DNA of 64,000 bases from Mycolicibacterium rhodesiae NBB3 (GCF_000230895.2 NC_016604.1:6324001-6388000), one strand, 5' to 3'; positions 43,988 to 54,001 are shown, counted from the first letter of the stretch. Program-made: numbers and translations. Notes: generated from the letters alone by a model not told the origin.

Positions 43988-44905
43988 TCAGGCCGGGACT
44001 GCCCTGAGTCCCTGTCGCGCGCCGCGCCAGGACAGGGCGGTCGCGGACTTGTCGATGAAGTCACCGACGAGACGTGCGACGGTCTCGGGGCACTGCACCT
44101 GTGGCTGATGGCCCACGCCGGGAATGACATGGAGTTCGCTGCCCGGAATCGCCTCGTGCGCCGAGTACGCGTGTGCAACGGGGATGCACCGGTCCTGATC
44201 GCCGAAGATGATCATCGTTGGCAGGTCGGCACGCAGTCGGTCGAGCGCGCAGACAGCCTGTCCGCGGTGGTCTACTACCGAACGCAATGTCTTCAAGAAC
44301 GCCGCACGACTGTGCCGATTTGACAGTGCGGCCTGCCCTTTCAGCGTCTCGCTGTACCTGGTGACCTGCTGACCCGATGACAGTGCGCGTCGACGAAGAG
44401 CCTTGCCCACCTGGATCGCCGGCCGCGATGCGATCAGCTGCAGCGCGATTTCGGCGCCTGGAAGCGACAGCATCCGCAGCAAGCGGCCCAGGTCGGGGCC
44501 GAGGCCACCGCTGCTGATCAGCACCAATCGACGGCAATATTCCTTGTGCTGATGGGCGAATTGAAGAGCCACTCCCCCGCCGAACGAGTGGCCGACCACC
44601 GTGGCCTCGTGAATGTTCAGCGCGTCGAGGAAGTCACGCAGCCACACCGCGAACGCGCCCAGCGAGTAGTCGCTGCGCGGCTTGTCGGAACGTCCGTGGC
44701 CGAGGAGATCAACGGCGATGACGCGGTGCCGCCTCGAAAGCCTGTGCACGACGTCGCGCCAGCAGTCCGAACTGCCGCCGATACCGTGAATCAGCAACAG
44801 CACGTCGCCTGCACCCTCGTCCAGGTACGACACCCGGTTGCCGTGCAGTGTCAGTTCGCGGAGTTGCGGCGACTGACCTGGTGCCGATTCGCCTACTGCT
44901 CTCAT
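43988..44905 (-). CDS. Alpha/beta-hydrolase
   Basis: The 305-residue hydrolase has LLLIHGIGGSSDCW (oxyanion region), the elbow GHSFGG (Ser in GxSxG), Asp in IIFGDQDRCIP and His in GVGHQPQ, so the triad is complete. The sequence resembles the epoxide hydrolase/MhpC type. AAGGAGGAG lies just before the ATG. It shares a promoter element with the neighbouring hydrolase-domain gene, which suggests a common regulator and pathway. Specificity is unknown. Confidence 0.87.
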   Translation of the reverse strand: MRAVGESAPGQSPQLRELTLHGNRVSYLDEGAGDVLLLIHGIGGSSDCWRDVVHRLSRRHRVIAVDLLGHGRSDKPRSDYSLGAFAVWLRDFLDALNIHEATVVGHSFGGGVALQFAHQHKEYCRRLVLISSGGLGPDLGRLLRMLSLPGAEIALQLIASRPAIQVGKALRRRALSSGQQVTRYSETLKGQAALSNRHSRAAFLKTLRSVVDHRGQAVCALDRLRADLPTMIIFGDQDRCIPVAHAYSAHEAIPGSELHVIPGVGHQPQVQCPETVARLVGDFIDKSATALSWRGARQGLRAVPA

Positions 44906-44946
44906 GATCTCCTCCTTCCTTCGTTGGAGGAACTCTGCGGCTCGGC

Positions 44947-44968
44947 ACTTGGAAGTTTCTTAACGGCC
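44947..44968. promoter_or_regulatory. Shared promoter element, copy 2
   Basis: ACTTGGAAGTTTCTTA then ACGGCC lies 42-63 bases before the start of the alpha/beta-hydrolase gene. It is a direct repeat of the element at 43951. A shorter match, CGTTAAGAA, lies on the opposite strand just before the gene at 45151. Confidence 0.5.
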
Positions 44969-45150
44969 TCCGTGCACCGGCTACGGGTGTGCGCCGCTAC
45001 GACGATGGCCGCCCGTCCGCGCAGCACCGGGGCGGTTCTCTCCGCCGTCACCTGCCGTATCGGTGACCACAAGTTCGGCACCAACGGCTACCTCGAATGA
45101 CCGGTTTGCCCGATGTCGACCCGAATCGGACACATCCGCGTTAAGAACAG

Positions 45151-46026
45151 ATGGTGACGATGGCACCGCAGACTTTCACCACTGCAGGCGAAGGCGGGGT
45201 TCGAATCGTCGGTGACCGAATTGGCGACCCCGGCGCACCGGCCGTGGTCTTCCTGCATGGGGGCGGTCAGACCCGCCGGTCCTGGGGCCGCGCCGCCGCC
45301 GCGGTGGCCGAGCGGGGCTGGCAGGCGATCACCCTGGATTTCCGTGGTCATGGCGAGTCCGACTGGTCCACCGACGGGGACTATCGCGTCACGTCCTTCG
45401 CCCGCGACGTTCTCGAAGTGCTTCGGGATCTTCCGCCGAAGCCGGTACTCGTCGGCGCGTCGCTCGGCGGCTTCACGTCAATGCTGCTCGCGGGCGAACT
45501 CGCGCCCGGGGCCGTACGCGCGGTCGTGCTCGTCGACATCGTGCCCGACATGGACCAGTCAGGCGCGTCCCGGATCCACGAGTTCATGTATGACCGCATG
45601 AAGTCGGGATTCGACTCCCTCGACGAGGTCGCCGACATGATCCAGGAGTACAACCCGCACCGTCCGCGACCCACCGACCTGGACGGCCTTCGCACGAACC
45701 TGCGCCACCGGGGCGGTCGCTGGTACTGGCACTGGGATCCGAAGTTCATCGACGGCACCTCGGCGCTTCCTCCCATCGAGGTGACCGAGGTAGAGCGCAT
45801 GCACGCCGCCGTCGCAGCGATCCTGGACACCGGCGTACCGATGCTGCTCGTGCGTGGCCAGATGAGCGACCTGGTCACCCAGGAACGGGCCGACGAGTTC
45901 CTCGCCAGATTTCCCGGGGTGGACTTCGTCGATGTCGGCGGCGCCGGACACATGGTCGCGGGCGATCGCAACGACCTCTTCGCAGGAGCCGTCGTGCAAT
46001 TCCTCGACCGGCACGCCCCTGGCTGA
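45151..46026 (+). CDS. Alpha/beta-hydrolase
   Basis: This 291-residue protein has VVFLHGGGQTRRSWG, the elbow GASLGG, and C-terminal DLVTQ and GAGHMV for the acid and base. This sequence type is often annotated as a peroxidase- or lactonase-like hydrolase. ATG 45151 or ATG 45160 could be the start. It is convergent with mmpL and ends just before a long inverted repeat. Confidence 0.86.
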   Translation: MVTMAPQTFTTAGEGGVRIVGDRIGDPGAPAVVFLHGGGQTRRSWGRAAAAVAERGWQAITLDFRGHGESDWSTDGDYRVTSFARDVLEVLRDLPPKPVLVGASLGGFTSMLLAGELAPGAVRAVVLVDIVPDMDQSGASRIHEFMYDRMKSGFDSLDEVADMIQEYNPHRPRPTDLDGLRTNLRHRGGRWYWHWDPKFIDGTSALPPIEVTEVERMHAAVAAILDTGVPMLLVRGQMSDLVTQERADEFLARFPGVDFVDVGGAGHMVAGDRNDLFAGAVVQFLDRHAPG

Positions 46027-46028
46027 CC

Positions 46029-46090
46029 CGCCGAGACTGCTAACAGATCGCGATTTGGCGGAAATTCGCGATCTCTTAGCAGTCTCGGCG
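46029..46090. terminator. Long bidirectional stem-loop between convergent genes
   Basis: CGCCGAGACTGCTAA pairs with TTAGCAGTCTCGGCG (15 bp). After one mismatch AGATCGCGA pairs with TCGCGATCT (9 bp), leaving a 12-base loop. The 25-bp near-perfect stem separates the stop at 46026 and the opposite stop at 46105, so it probably ends both transcripts. Confidence 0.7.
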
Positions 46091-46104
46091 TAGAAGGGTC
46101 GCGA

Positions 46105-48972
46105 CTAGGCCCGCCCCACGCTCGCCTCCCGATCGCCGAAGACCTTCTTCATCCGGCGCCTCGATGCGGGTGTCTGGGGAATCTGAGGCCACCAGAACCA
46201 CCGCCCCATCAGCGCGGCGATCGACGGTGTCATGAACGAGCGCACGATGAGGGTGTCGAAAAGCAGTCCCAGCGCGATGGTGCTGCCGACCTGCGCGATG
46301 CTCAGAAGATCACCGAAGACGAAGGACGCCATCGTGGCGGCGAAGACCAGGCCGGCCGATGTCACGACCGAACCGGACCCCGCCATCGCGCGGATGATTG
46401 CCGTCTTGAAGCCGTGGTGCAATTCCTCTTTGAACCGCGACACGATCAGCAGGTTGTAGTCGGAACCGACTGCCAGAAGCAGGATCACAGACATGACCAG
46501 CACGATCCAGTGTAGCCGGATGCCCAGCAGGTACTGCCAGACGAGCACCGAGAGCCCGAAGGACGTACCCAACGACAGCAGCACGGTGCCGACGATGACC
46601 GCCGATGCCACGACGCTTCGTGTAATCAGCAGCATGATGACGAAAATCAGTGCTGCAGCCGACATTCCGGCAATCAATAGGTCGTAGTTGGAGCCGTCGC
46701 GCATGTCCTTGTAGGTCGCCGCGGTACCGCCGAGGAATATGGTCGAGCCTTCGAGTGGGGTGCCTTTGATGGCTTCCTTGGCCGCCTGCTTGATCGCGTT
46801 GATGCGCGAGATACCCTCGGGCGTTGCGGGATCGCCCTCGTGTTCGATGATGAAGCGCACCGATTTGCCGTCCGGAGAGATGAAGTTCTCCATGCCGCGT
46901 TTGAAGTCTTTGTTGTCGAACACCTCTGGCGGTAGATAGAACGAGTCGTCGTTCATCGACTCGTCGAAGGCATCGCCCATCGCGCTCGAGTTCTCTTGCT
47001 GCGCGGCCATCTGGTCCTGCATGCCTTTCTGCGTGGCGTACATCGTCAGCATCATCTTTTTCATGGTCTTCATCGTCTGGATCTGCGCGGGCATCAGCGC
47101 GACCAGTTGAGGCATCAGGGTGTCGAGGTGTTCCAGGTCGGGCAGCAGCTGCTCGATGTCGGCGGTCATGATGTCGACGCCGTCGAGGGTGTCGAAGATC
47201 GACCGGATCGAATAGCAGACCGGGATGTTGTAGCAGTGCGGTTCCCAGTAGAGGTAGTTGCGCATCGGGCGGAAGAAGTCGTCGAAGTTGGCGATGTTGT
47301 CGCGCAAGTCGGCGACATCGACGGTCATGGCTTTGGTTTTCTGCACCATGCTGTGCGTGGTCGCGGCCATTTGCTCGGTCAGTGCCGACATCTTGGTGAG
47401 CGTGTCGATCGTGGTCTGCATCTCGTCGGCCTGGACCAGCATGTCGGCCATCCGGTCCTGGTTGTACTTCTGATTCAGCTGATTTGTGGTGCCCTGCATG
47501 CTGAGCAGGAACGGAATCGTGGTGTGCTCGATCGGTTTTCCGTCGGGGCGGGTGATCGTCTGCACCCGCGCGATACCGGGCACGTTGAAGATGGCTTTGG
47601 CGATCTTGTTGATCACCAGGAAGTCCGCGGAGTTCCTCAGATCATGGTCACTCTCAACCATCATCAATTCCGGGTTCATCCGGGCGGCGTCGAAATGCCG
47701 GTCGGCGACGGCGTATCCGACATTGGCCGGAGTGTCCGGCGGCAGGAAATGGCGTCCGTCGTAGTCGGTCTTGTAGCCCGGCAGTGCGAGTAGCCCGATC
47801 AGCGCAAGTGCCAACGTGGCCACCAGGATCGGACCAGGCCATCGCACCACGGCGACACCGACCCGGCGCCAACCGCGGGAATTGATCGCACGTTTCGGCT
47901 CGAAGAGTCCGAATCGACCACCGATGACGATCACGGCGGGGCCCAGCGTTAGTGCGGCGATGACAGCGACGAGGATGCCCACCGCGCAGGGCACCGCCAT
48001 GGTCTGGAACCACGGCAGCCGGGTGAATTTCAGGCATAACAGCGCGCCCGCGATGGTGAGGCCCGAGCCGAGGACCACGTGCGCAGTCCCGTGAAACATG
48101 GTGTAGTACGCAGACTCACGGTCTTCGCCTGCGCCCCGCGCCTCCTGATATCTGCCTATGAGGAAGATGGCATAGTCGGTGCCCGCCGCAATCGCGATGA
48201 GTGTCAACAGACTTGTCGCGAACGTCGACAGCCCCATGACGCCCGCGTTGCCGAGGAACGCGACGATTCCGCGGGATGCCCCGAGTTCGACGAACACCAT
48301 CAGCAGGATCAACACCGTCGTGGCGATCGAGCGGTAGACGATCACCAGCATGACGAAGATGACAACCAGGGTGACCATCGTGGCCTTTGCCGCGCCCTTG
48401 TCGCCGGCGACCCGTTGGTCGGCGTTCATCGCCGCACCGCCGGTGACATAGGCCTTCACGCCAGGCGGAGCGGGTGTCTTCTCGATGATGTCGCGCACGG
48501 CCGCGATGGACTCGTTGGCCCGCGTCTCGCCCATGTTTCCGCGCAGATAGAGCTGGACGTATGCGGATTTGCCGTCGCTGCTCTGGGCGCCCGCCGCAGT
48601 GAGCGGATCGCTCCAGAAGTCCGCGATGTGCTCGATGTGGTTCGGGTCGTCCCGGAACGCCTTGATCAAGGTGTCGTAATAGTGATGGGCCTCGTCCCCG
48701 AGCGGCTTGTCGCCTTCGAGGATGACCATCGCGTTGCTGTCGGAGTCGAACTCCTGGAAGTTCGCACCGATGCGCTGCATGGCGATGAAGGCCGGCGCAT
48801 CGTGGGCGTTCATCGACACGGTGTGGGCTTCGCCCACCTTTTCCAGCGAGGGAACGAAGACGTTTGTGACGACGGTCAGGGCCAGCCAGCCGAGCACGAT
48901 GGGCAAGGCGAGCACGCGGATGACGTGTGCGATCTTTGATCGCTCGGTGGTTGCAGAACTCAGAGAACTCAT
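46105..48972 (-). CDS. MmpL-family RND transporter
   Basis: The 955-residue protein has the MMPL duplicate design: TM1 near the N-terminus, a periplasmic loop, helices 2-6, then a second loop rich in Met and Gln (MKTMKKMMLTMYATQKG) and helices 7-12. The proton-relay residues appear as GTDYAIFLIGRY and GSDYNLLIVSRF. MmpL proteins export cell-envelope lipids or siderophores. No mmpS partner gene is adjacent. The start lacks a clear ribosome-binding site. Confidence 0.92.
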   Translation of the reverse strand: MSSLSSATTERSKIAHVIRVLALPIVLGWLALTVVTNVFVPSLEKVGEAHTVSMNAHDAPAFIAMQRIGANFQEFDSDSNAMVILEGDKPLGDEAHHYYDTLIKAFRDDPNHIEHIADFWSDPLTAAGAQSSDGKSAYVQLYLRGNMGETRANESIAAVRDIIEKTPAPPGVKAYVTGGAAMNADQRVAGDKGAAKATMVTLVVIFVMLVIVYRSIATTVLILLMVFVELGASRGIVAFLGNAGVMGLSTFATSLLTLIAIAAGTDYAIFLIGRYQEARGAGEDRESAYYTMFHGTAHVVLGSGLTIAGALLCLKFTRLPWFQTMAVPCAVGILVAVIAALTLGPAVIVIGGRFGLFEPKRAINSRGWRRVGVAVVRWPGPILVATLALALIGLLALPGYKTDYDGRHFLPPDTPANVGYAVADRHFDAARMNPELMMVESDHDLRNSADFLVINKIAKAIFNVPGIARVQTITRPDGKPIEHTTIPFLLSMQGTTNQLNQKYNQDRMADMLVQADEMQTTIDTLTKMSALTEQMAATTHSMVQKTKAMTVDVADLRDNIANFDDFFRPMRNYLYWEPHCYNIPVCYSIRSIFDTLDGVDIMTADIEQLLPDLEHLDTLMPQLVALMPAQIQTMKTMKKMMLTMYATQKGMQDQMAAQQENSSAMGDAFDESMNDDSFYLPPEVFDNKDFKRGMENFISPDGKSVRFIIEHEGDPATPEGISRINAIKQAAKEAIKGTPLEGSTIFLGGTAATYKDMRDGSNYDLLIAGMSAAALIFVIMLLITRSVVASAVIVGTVLLSLGTSFGLSVLVWQYLLGIRLHWIVLVMSVILLLAVGSDYNLLIVSRFKEELHHGFKTAIIRAMAGSGSVVTSAGLVFAATMASFVFGDLLSIAQVGSTIALGLLFDTLIVRSFMTPSIAALMGRWFWWPQIPQTPASRRRMKKVFGDREASVGRA

Positions 48973-49214
48973 CGTCGGACTACCGGCCCCTCACTGGCAC
49001 CCAAGAAGCCGCACGCTTTACATGACTCGTGCCGCGTGTCATATATGTAGCCCGTCAAACTGTCGCGTGTCAATTGCAGGCTCGCAGCTCTGACAGGGTT
49101 TTCACAGCGTCTCCACAGCTCGTCGCGATTGTTGGGATCGGTAGCCGCCCGCAGCCGATGTACTCGTCGCAGTGACGACGCCAACCGGCGCGCATGACCT
49201 GAAGGAAGAGAGCA

Positions 49215-49478
49215 ATGAACATCGTGCCCACCCGCATCCAGGAACAGATCGGCCGCGTCGACCGCAACTACGCCCTGTACATCGGCATCAGCGCGGGTAT
49301 CACCGCGCTGTGGTCCATCTACCGAGTGTTCTGGCTGGTCTACACCGCCGCGACGTTCTCCAGCGTCGGCTGGTCGCCCGTTTCTCTGGTCTTCCCGTTG
49401 GTGTTCTGGGCCGTGGTCGCGGTCGGCACCGGATTGGTGTCGGCGGCCTTTCTGCTCCGCTACGCAAAGCAACCCTGA
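49215..49478 (+). CDS. Small integral membrane protein (87 residues)
   Basis: The product has two hydrophobic segments (about residues 20-42 and 52-80), separated by a short polar stretch. A good ribosome-binding site GAAGGAAGAGAG precedes the ATG. No family is recognised. It is transcribed alone, away from mmpL, and is followed by a clear terminator. Confidence 0.72.
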   Translation: MNIVPTRIQEQIGRVDRNYALYIGISAGITALWSIYRVFWLVYTAATFSSVGWSPVSLVFPLVFWAVVAVGTGLVSAAFLLRYAKQP

Positions 49479-49497
49479 GTAGGTGGTGGGTAACCGG

Positions 49498-49525
49498 GAG
49501 GGGCCGCAGACATCTGCGGCCCCTC
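49498..49525 (+). terminator. Intrinsic terminator
   Basis: GAGGGGCCGCAGA, loop CAT, wait-free TCTGCGGCCCCTC form a 12-13 bp GC-rich stem, followed by TTC. It lies 19 bases after the stop of the small membrane protein gene. Confidence 0.7.
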
Positions 49526-49555
49526 TTCGGTGTGTTCATCGCCCAAGCCGCGGGG

Positions 49556-49864
49556 TCAGCCGGTTTCGACAGACATCACATTGGGGAGGCCGCTGACCTT
49601 GAGCACGGGCATGAGGATCGGGTTGACGACCAGCCGCACGCGACTGGCGTTGGCGAAGAGGACATCGATGGCGCTGCTGTCGAGGTACTCGACCCCGGTG
49701 AGGTCGATCATCAGCACGCCGCCGTCCCGCGATGCCGGCGTCATGGCATCCGCAATCGCCGTCGTGAACACGTCGATATTGCTCAGATCGAGTTCACCGG
49801 TCACCATCAACACCGCAGTGCCGTCGTCACGGACGCGGGTTTCGGTGGTCAGTGGGGTGGCCAT
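49556..49864 (-). CDS. STAS-domain anti-sigma factor antagonist
   Basis: The 102-residue protein is a single STAS domain with LTGVEYLDSSAIDVL; the Ser pair in YLDSSA marks the phosphorylation site of RsbV/SpoIIAA-type antagonists. The ATG overlaps the stop of the hybrid kinase gene (TGATG), so the two are translated together. Known partners are RsbW-type anti-sigma kinases and PP2C phosphatases, both present as domains in the adjacent protein. This makes it a probable direct substrate. Confidence 0.88.
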   Translation of the reverse strand: MATPLTTETRVRDDGTAVLMVTGELDLSNIDVFTTAIADAMTPASRDGGVLMIDLTGVEYLDSSAIDVLFANASRVRLVVNPILMPVLKVSGLPNVMSVETG

Positions 49865-52800
49865 CACGCGATCCTCGTGTGCATGCGAACCGTCGTGCCA
49901 GAATCACCCGGCTCGATCGTCACGTCCTGCATCAACGCGCGCATCAGCATGATGCCGCGGCCGCGCAGCGAATTCGGGTCGAAATCCGACGGCTTCCACT
50001 TGCCCGTATCGACAACCGTCAGGTGCAGCCGGTCCGCGAAAGCGGTCGCGCGCAGGCTGACAGTCCCTTCGAGCTGTTCGCGGTGTCCGTGCTCGATCGA
50101 ATTGGCGACCGCTTCGCCCACCGCAATCAGCACATCCAGTGTCTGCTCCGGCTCAACGCCCACACGCGTGAGCCAGCCGCGCAGCGCAGCGCGGCTCGAC
50201 GCAAGCTCGTTCACGTCGGCGGCGATCTCGACTTCGAGCGGCGCGGGCTGCCGATAGAGCAGAACGGCGACGTCGTCCTGGTAACCCCCGTTGGGCGCCA
50301 GACTCGACATGATCTCGTCGGCAAGGCCCTCGAGCGCGGTGTCCCGGTTGTCCTGAACGAGATCGGTGGCTCGGCGGATCCCTTCGTCGAGCGGTTCGCG
50401 GCGGCGCTCGATCAGACCGTCGGTGTAAAGCAGCAACGTAGACCGCGGAGGTATGGTCGCGCTGGCCTCGGGACGAGTCTGGTCGTACGGCAACCCGAGC
50501 GGCATGGCGGCGGCGGCGTCAAGCAGCTGCGTGGTGCGATCGGCCATGACCAGAATCGGCGGCGGATGGCCGGCACTCGAGTACGTGAGCTCTCCGGTTT
50601 CGGGATTCAACACCGCGCAAAACGCGGTGGTGCACCGCGCTCCATCCAGCCGAGCAGCGAACCTGTCCAGAGCCGCCAATGCGGCGGATGGACTCGGCTG
50701 TTCGAGTAGCAGCGCGCGACAGGCGCTTCGGAGTTGGCCCATGATTGTCGCGGCCACCAAACCGTGACCGACGCAGTCGCCGACGATCAACGCGATGCGG
50801 CCGTCGTCCAGGTTCACGACGTCGTACCAGTCGCCGCCGACATGCAGCGGCCGGGTGGCCGGCTGATAGCGAACCGCGAACCCGCCTGAGACGTGAGGAC
50901 CGAGGATCGCGTGCTGCAACGCCAGTGCGGTCTCGCGTTGCTGGTCGAAGTGGTGAACCCGTTGCAGCCCCTGGCCGAGGCTGCCGGCCAACACGGTGAG
51001 CAGCGTGTGGTCCTCTGACGTGAATGGCCGTCGCTCGTCGAGTTCGACGAACATCACGAGCACACCACCGGGGTGCCGAATAGCGATGGCTGCCATGCCG
51101 GGTTGCGTTGCAGGCGAGTCGAGTAGCTCACCGTCGCGCCGCGCGCGGATGACGTCACGCGCGCCGGAGGCCAACTGGTCCCATGTCGTGGCTTCGCCGC
51201 TGCCCACGACCTCCGACGGAGGGGGGTCGACCTCGTCGGCCGGGAACGTGACCGCCAAGACGCGACGCGCCGACCACACATTGCGGAATTCCTCGGTGGC
51301 CGCGCGTATCGCGTCACCGAGTGAATCCGCTTGCGCCAGCGCCTGATTGAGTGCGGCAAGCGCAGACTCGCGTTGCACGGCGTAGTGCTCGGCGGTGACA
51401 TCGCGGAACGTGCCGACCATGACTCGGCGCCCGGTGTCGGGATCGTCGACGTGGTTGAAGGAGGCGGTGACCCACAGCCGGTGCCCATCCCGGTGGGTGG
51501 CGGGAACCGACACGACGCCATGCGGTTGACGCAGGAGAGTCTCGAACGCCTCGGACATCTGCCTGTGAGCGTCGGGATCCTCGTCGATCGACGGCCACCA
51601 CGGGTACGTGGGCTCGTAGGGAAGGTCCTCGACGCCGTAGCCGAGGATGTCGGTGAACGCCGCGTTGATCTCGATCACCGCCCCGTCCTCGTCGCAGACG
51701 AAGAACGCTTCCTGCAGTGAGTCGACGAGCGCGGTGCGCCATCGCGCGTGATGGTTGCGCATCCGCGCCAGCCCGACGGTGGCGCGCACTCGTGCAAGCA
51801 GTTCCGCCGCCGCGAACGGTTTGGTGAGGTAGTCGTCGGCACCGGCCTGCAGGCCGCCGATCGATGCCTCCTGCCCGGCGCGCGCAGACAACAGCAAGAC
51901 CGGCACCGCAGCCGTCCTGGGATCCGACCGCAGCGCCGCGACCAATTCCAGCCCGTCGAGCCGCGGCATCATCACATCGCTGACAACGATGTCTGGCAGG
52001 GTTGCGCGCACGGAGTCCAGCGCCTGCTGACCATCGGTCACCGCCTCTACCTCGTAACCGTCGCTGCCGAGCAGCCGCCCCAGGTAATCGCGCATATCGG
52101 CGTTGTCGTCCGCGATGAGCACCCGCGTTCGACGGTCCGAACCCGCCGCGCCCTCAACATGAGGCTCCGGCGCATCGCCGACCCCGGTCTCGGCGGGGAT
52201 CCAGCGCAATGCCTCCTGCACATAGGGTTGCGCGACCGCCGACGATGTCCGGTTCTGATCGGTTGTCGCAGCCTGGTTCGCAGGCAAATTCGCCATGCCG
52301 ACCGGCAAGCGAATGGTGAAGGTCGTGCCCACACCCTCGGCGCTACTGGCGACGATGCTGCCACGGTGGAGATCCACGAGCTCCTTGACCAGCGCCAGTC
52401 CGATACCGCTGCCCTCGTTGGACCTGGCGCGTACGTTCTCGATCCGGTGGAACCGTTCGAACAGCCGAGGTATCTCCTCGGCCGCCACACCGATCCCGGT
52501 ATCCGTCACCGTGACCACCGCTTCGTCGTTCTCGCGACGCACACCGATGGCGATCCTGCCGTCGAACGTGAACTTCAACGCGTTCGAGAGCAGGTTGAGG
52601 ACGACCTTTTCCCACATGTCGCGATCGATGTAGACCACGTCGTCCAGCGGCGGACAGTCGACGTCCAAACTCAGACCCGCCCGCTCGACCGCGGACCGGA
52701 ACACGCTCGCCAGCTCGGCGGTCACCGTCGCGATGTCGACCGGTACGAACTGAGCCTGGGTGCGGCCGGCTTCGATGCGGGAGAAATCCAACAGTGAGTT

Positions 52801-54000
52801 GACCAGCTTGGTCAGGCGTAATCCGTTCCGCCAGACGGTATCCAGCTCCTCGCGGGTCGGCTCGTCGAGTTCGGAGCGCCTGCGCAGCTGGTCGACAGGA
52901 TCGAGGATCAACGTAAGGGGCGTGCGGAATTCATGGCTGATGTTGGAGAAGAACGTCGTCTTGGCGCGGTCCAGCTCGGCCAGTTCCTCTGCGCGGCGCT
53001 GCTGGTCCCGGAAGGTTCTGGCACTACCGATGCCCGACGCGATGTGCCCGGCGACGAGCGTGACGAAGTCGCGGTAGGCGTCGTCCAACGGGCGGTACCG
53101 GTTGAGCGCGGCGATCAGGAATCCGCTGGGCGTGCCGCCCTGTTGCAGCATGGGGACCGCGAGCGCTGCGGTGGGCGGGTCGTGCCAGTCGCCGGTCGGC
53201 AGGTTCGCCACTTCGCGAAGCTCCACCGACACGGTGTCGCCGTGCGCGAGTGCGTCGACCGGCCACACCGAAGCCTCGCCGGCGGGTATCCGCGAGGGAG
53301 ACAGCGGATGGCCGGCGTCGATACCGCTCGAGCCGGCGAGCCTGGCGTCGCCGTTCTCGTCGAATAGGTACGTGAGCGTGAACGGGAGATCGCGGGGATT
53401 GTGACCGAGCTGGCGATCGGCGAAGGTCAGTGATTCCTCTTCGCTGCGAACAACGCTCGGATCGGACCCGAGATCTCGCAGCGTCGCCATTCGCCGCTCA
53501 CCGATCACCTGCTGCGTGACTTCGCTGACCACGCACAGCATGCCGACGACCCGATTGTCGTCGTCTCGCAGCGGACTGTACGAGAACGTGTGGTAGGTCT
53601 CCTCCTGGTATCCGGCGCGCTCCAGGAAGAGCAACAGCGCGGAGTCCCACGTGGCGACTCCGGTGGACAACACCGTGTCGATTCGCGGACCGATGTCGTC
53701 CCAGATTTCCGCCCACACCTCACGAGCCGGCCGGCCCAGCGCCCAGGGGTACTTCCGGCCCAGGGTGTCGCGCCGATACGCGTCATTACAGAAGAAGGTC
53801 AGGTCAGGTCCCCAGGCCATCCACATCGAGAACCGAGAGGACAGCAGGATGTCGACGGCCGTCTGGAGGCTCTGCGGCCATTGCGGAGGCGGCCCGAGCG
53901 GGGTGGCCTTCCAGTCGACCTCGGCGAGGTCTTTGCCGATTTCCTTGTCCGCGCTGAAAACGGCGGCCTTGCGATCGCGCTCTCCGCCCGCCGTGGTCAT
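49864..54000 (-). CDS. Giant hybrid sensor: PAS-GAF-histidine kinase-receiver-PAS-GAF-PP2C-RsbW-like ATPase
   Basis: At 1378 residues the protein contains, in order: a PAS-like domain (about 30-170), a GAF-like domain (190-335), HisKA with phospho-acceptor His356 (ISHEFRTPL), an ATPase with N, G1 and G2 boxes (469-541), a receiver with Asp675 (SDVMMP), a PAS domain (755-870), a GAF domain (880-1015), an SpoIIE/PP2C phosphatase with GGDWYD and VGDCVGHG (1055-1245), and a C-terminal RsbW-like ATPase (VGEAVANSIEHG). There is no membrane segment. It combines two-component and partner-switching activities and lies between two STAS genes. The gene starts one base after the upstream STAS stop. Confidence 0.93.
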   Translation of the reverse strand: MTTAGGERDRKAAVFSADKEIGKDLAEVDWKATPLGPPPQWPQSLQTAVDILLSSRFSMWMAWGPDLTFFCNDAYRRDTLGRKYPWALGRPAREVWAEIWDDIGPRIDTVLSTGVATWDSALLLFLERAGYQEETYHTFSYSPLRDDDNRVVGMLCVVSEVTQQVIGERRMATLRDLGSDPSVVRSEEESLTFADRQLGHNPRDLPFTLTYLFDENGDARLAGSSGIDAGHPLSPSRIPAGEASVWPVDALAHGDTVSVELREVANLPTGDWHDPPTAALAVPMLQQGGTPSGFLIAALNRYRPLDDAYRDFVTLVAGHIASGIGSARTFRDQQRRAEELAELDRAKTTFFSNISHEFRTPLTLILDPVDQLRRRSELDEPTREELDTVWRNGLRLTKLVNSLLDFSRIEAGRTQAQFVPVDIATVTAELASVFRSAVERAGLSLDVDCPPLDDVVYIDRDMWEKVVLNLLSNALKFTFDGRIAIGVRRENDEAVVTVTDTGIGVAAEEIPRLFERFHRIENVRARSNEGSGIGLALVKELVDLHRGSIVASSAEGVGTTFTIRLPVGMANLPANQAATTDQNRTSSAVAQPYVQEALRWIPAETGVGDAPEPHVEGAAGSDRRTRVLIADDNADMRDYLGRLLGSDGYEVEAVTDGQQALDSVRATLPDIVVSDVMMPRLDGLELVAALRSDPRTAAVPVLLLSARAGQEASIGGLQAGADDYLTKPFAAAELLARVRATVGLARMRNHHARWRTALVDSLQEAFFVCDEDGAVIEINAAFTDILGYGVEDLPYEPTYPWWPSIDEDPDAHRQMSEAFETLLRQPHGVVSVPATHRDGHRLWVTASFNHVDDPDTGRRVMVGTFRDVTAEHYAVQRESALAALNQALAQADSLGDAIRAATEEFRNVWSARRVLAVTFPADEVDPPPSEVVGSGEATTWDQLASGARDVIRARRDGELLDSPATQPGMAAIAIRHPGGVLVMFVELDERRPFTSEDHTLLTVLAGSLGQGLQRVHHFDQQRETALALQHAILGPHVSGGFAVRYQPATRPLHVGGDWYDVVNLDDGRIALIVGDCVGHGLVAATIMGQLRSACRALLLEQPSPSAALAALDRFAARLDGARCTTAFCAVLNPETGELTYSSAGHPPPILVMADRTTQLLDAAAAMPLGLPYDQTRPEASATIPPRSTLLLYTDGLIERRREPLDEGIRRATDLVQDNRDTALEGLADEIMSSLAPNGGYQDDVAVLLYRQPAPLEVEIAADVNELASSRAALRGWLTRVGVEPEQTLDVLIAVGEAVANSIEHGHREQLEGTVSLRATAFADRLHLTVVDTGKWKPSDFDPNSLRGRGIMLMRALMQDVTIEPGDSGTTVRMHTRIA

Positions 54001-54001
54001 C

